Of a stretch of DNA of 5,898 bases, positions 5,898 to 5,898 are shown in pieces. Below the pieces are notes generated by a model, which saw only the letters and a program-made list of their open reading frames with translations, had not been told where the DNA came from and searched no databases. The translations under genes and the position numbers were made by a program. The first letter of the stretch is position 1; the number at the start of each line of letters is the position of its first letter. Source of the stretch: Candidatus Saliniplasma halalkaliphilum (lineage in GTDB: Archaea; Thermoplasmatota; Thermoplasmata; Halarchaeoplasmatales; Halarchaeoplasmataceae); assembly GCA_019594235.1 (NCBI GenBank), contig JAFDTG010000096.1:1-5898 (forward strand). The letters run 5' to 3'.

Positions 5898-5898
5898 A

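Noticed and set aside
1..5898. CRISPR arrays, tRNA or rRNA genes, insertion sequences
   Set aside because: No regular direct repeats, no tRNA-like cloverleaf, no rRNA-like stretch and no transposase-like protein were seen.

Overview
The window looks like chromosomal DNA of an anaerobic archaeon, most likely a euryarchaeal-type lineage. The main evidence is a short archaeal-type triosephosphate isomerase of about 222 residues, and TATA-like boxes 22-30 nt ahead of first-gene start codons with no Shine-Dalgarno site, which implies leaderless mRNAs. A strong Shine-Dalgarno site appears only inside an operon. A [NiFe]-hydrogenase maturation chaperone (HypC) and a two-cluster ferredoxin protein suggest H2 metabolism and oxygen-free growth. 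Genus or species cannot be told from the sequence alone.

Left part (1-1213): a plus-strand archaeal AAA ATPase with a C-terminal DUF4143/PD-(D/E)XK-like region. Its reading frame is open to the window edge, so the gene probably starts outside. Sampled lines are clearly AT-richer than the tpi and DUF362 genes, as expected of an accessory gene.

Middle left (1214-3515): a two-gene ABC-2 type exporter operon. An ATPase is followed after 4 nt by a roughly 12-helix permease that starts at GTG behind a near-perfect Shine-Dalgarno site. The permease looks like two fused halves.

Middle right (3516-5298): tpiA on plus and a DUF362-dicluster ferredoxin gene on minus, convergent, with stop codons directly abutting at 4230/4231. 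An 8-bp perfect inverted repeat overlaps the permease stop codon and the tpiA TATA region.

Right part (5299-5898): hypC on plus is divergent from the DUF362 gene across only 46 bp. That gap has one palindromic TATA element at its centre, a candidate shared bidirectional promoter. A hairpin plus T6 follows hypC. The last 240 bp hold coding signal on the minus strand: a small one-helix membrane protein gene broken by one base at an A8 run, and the last 13 codons of a gene that enters from the right and overlaps it by ATGA.

The genes do not form one pathway. The exporter and tpiA appear to be separate housekeeping units. The DUF362 ferredoxin and hypC share a promoter region and may be linked through hydrogenase or redox-centre biology. 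The flanks at both ends are AT-rich and look more accessory.
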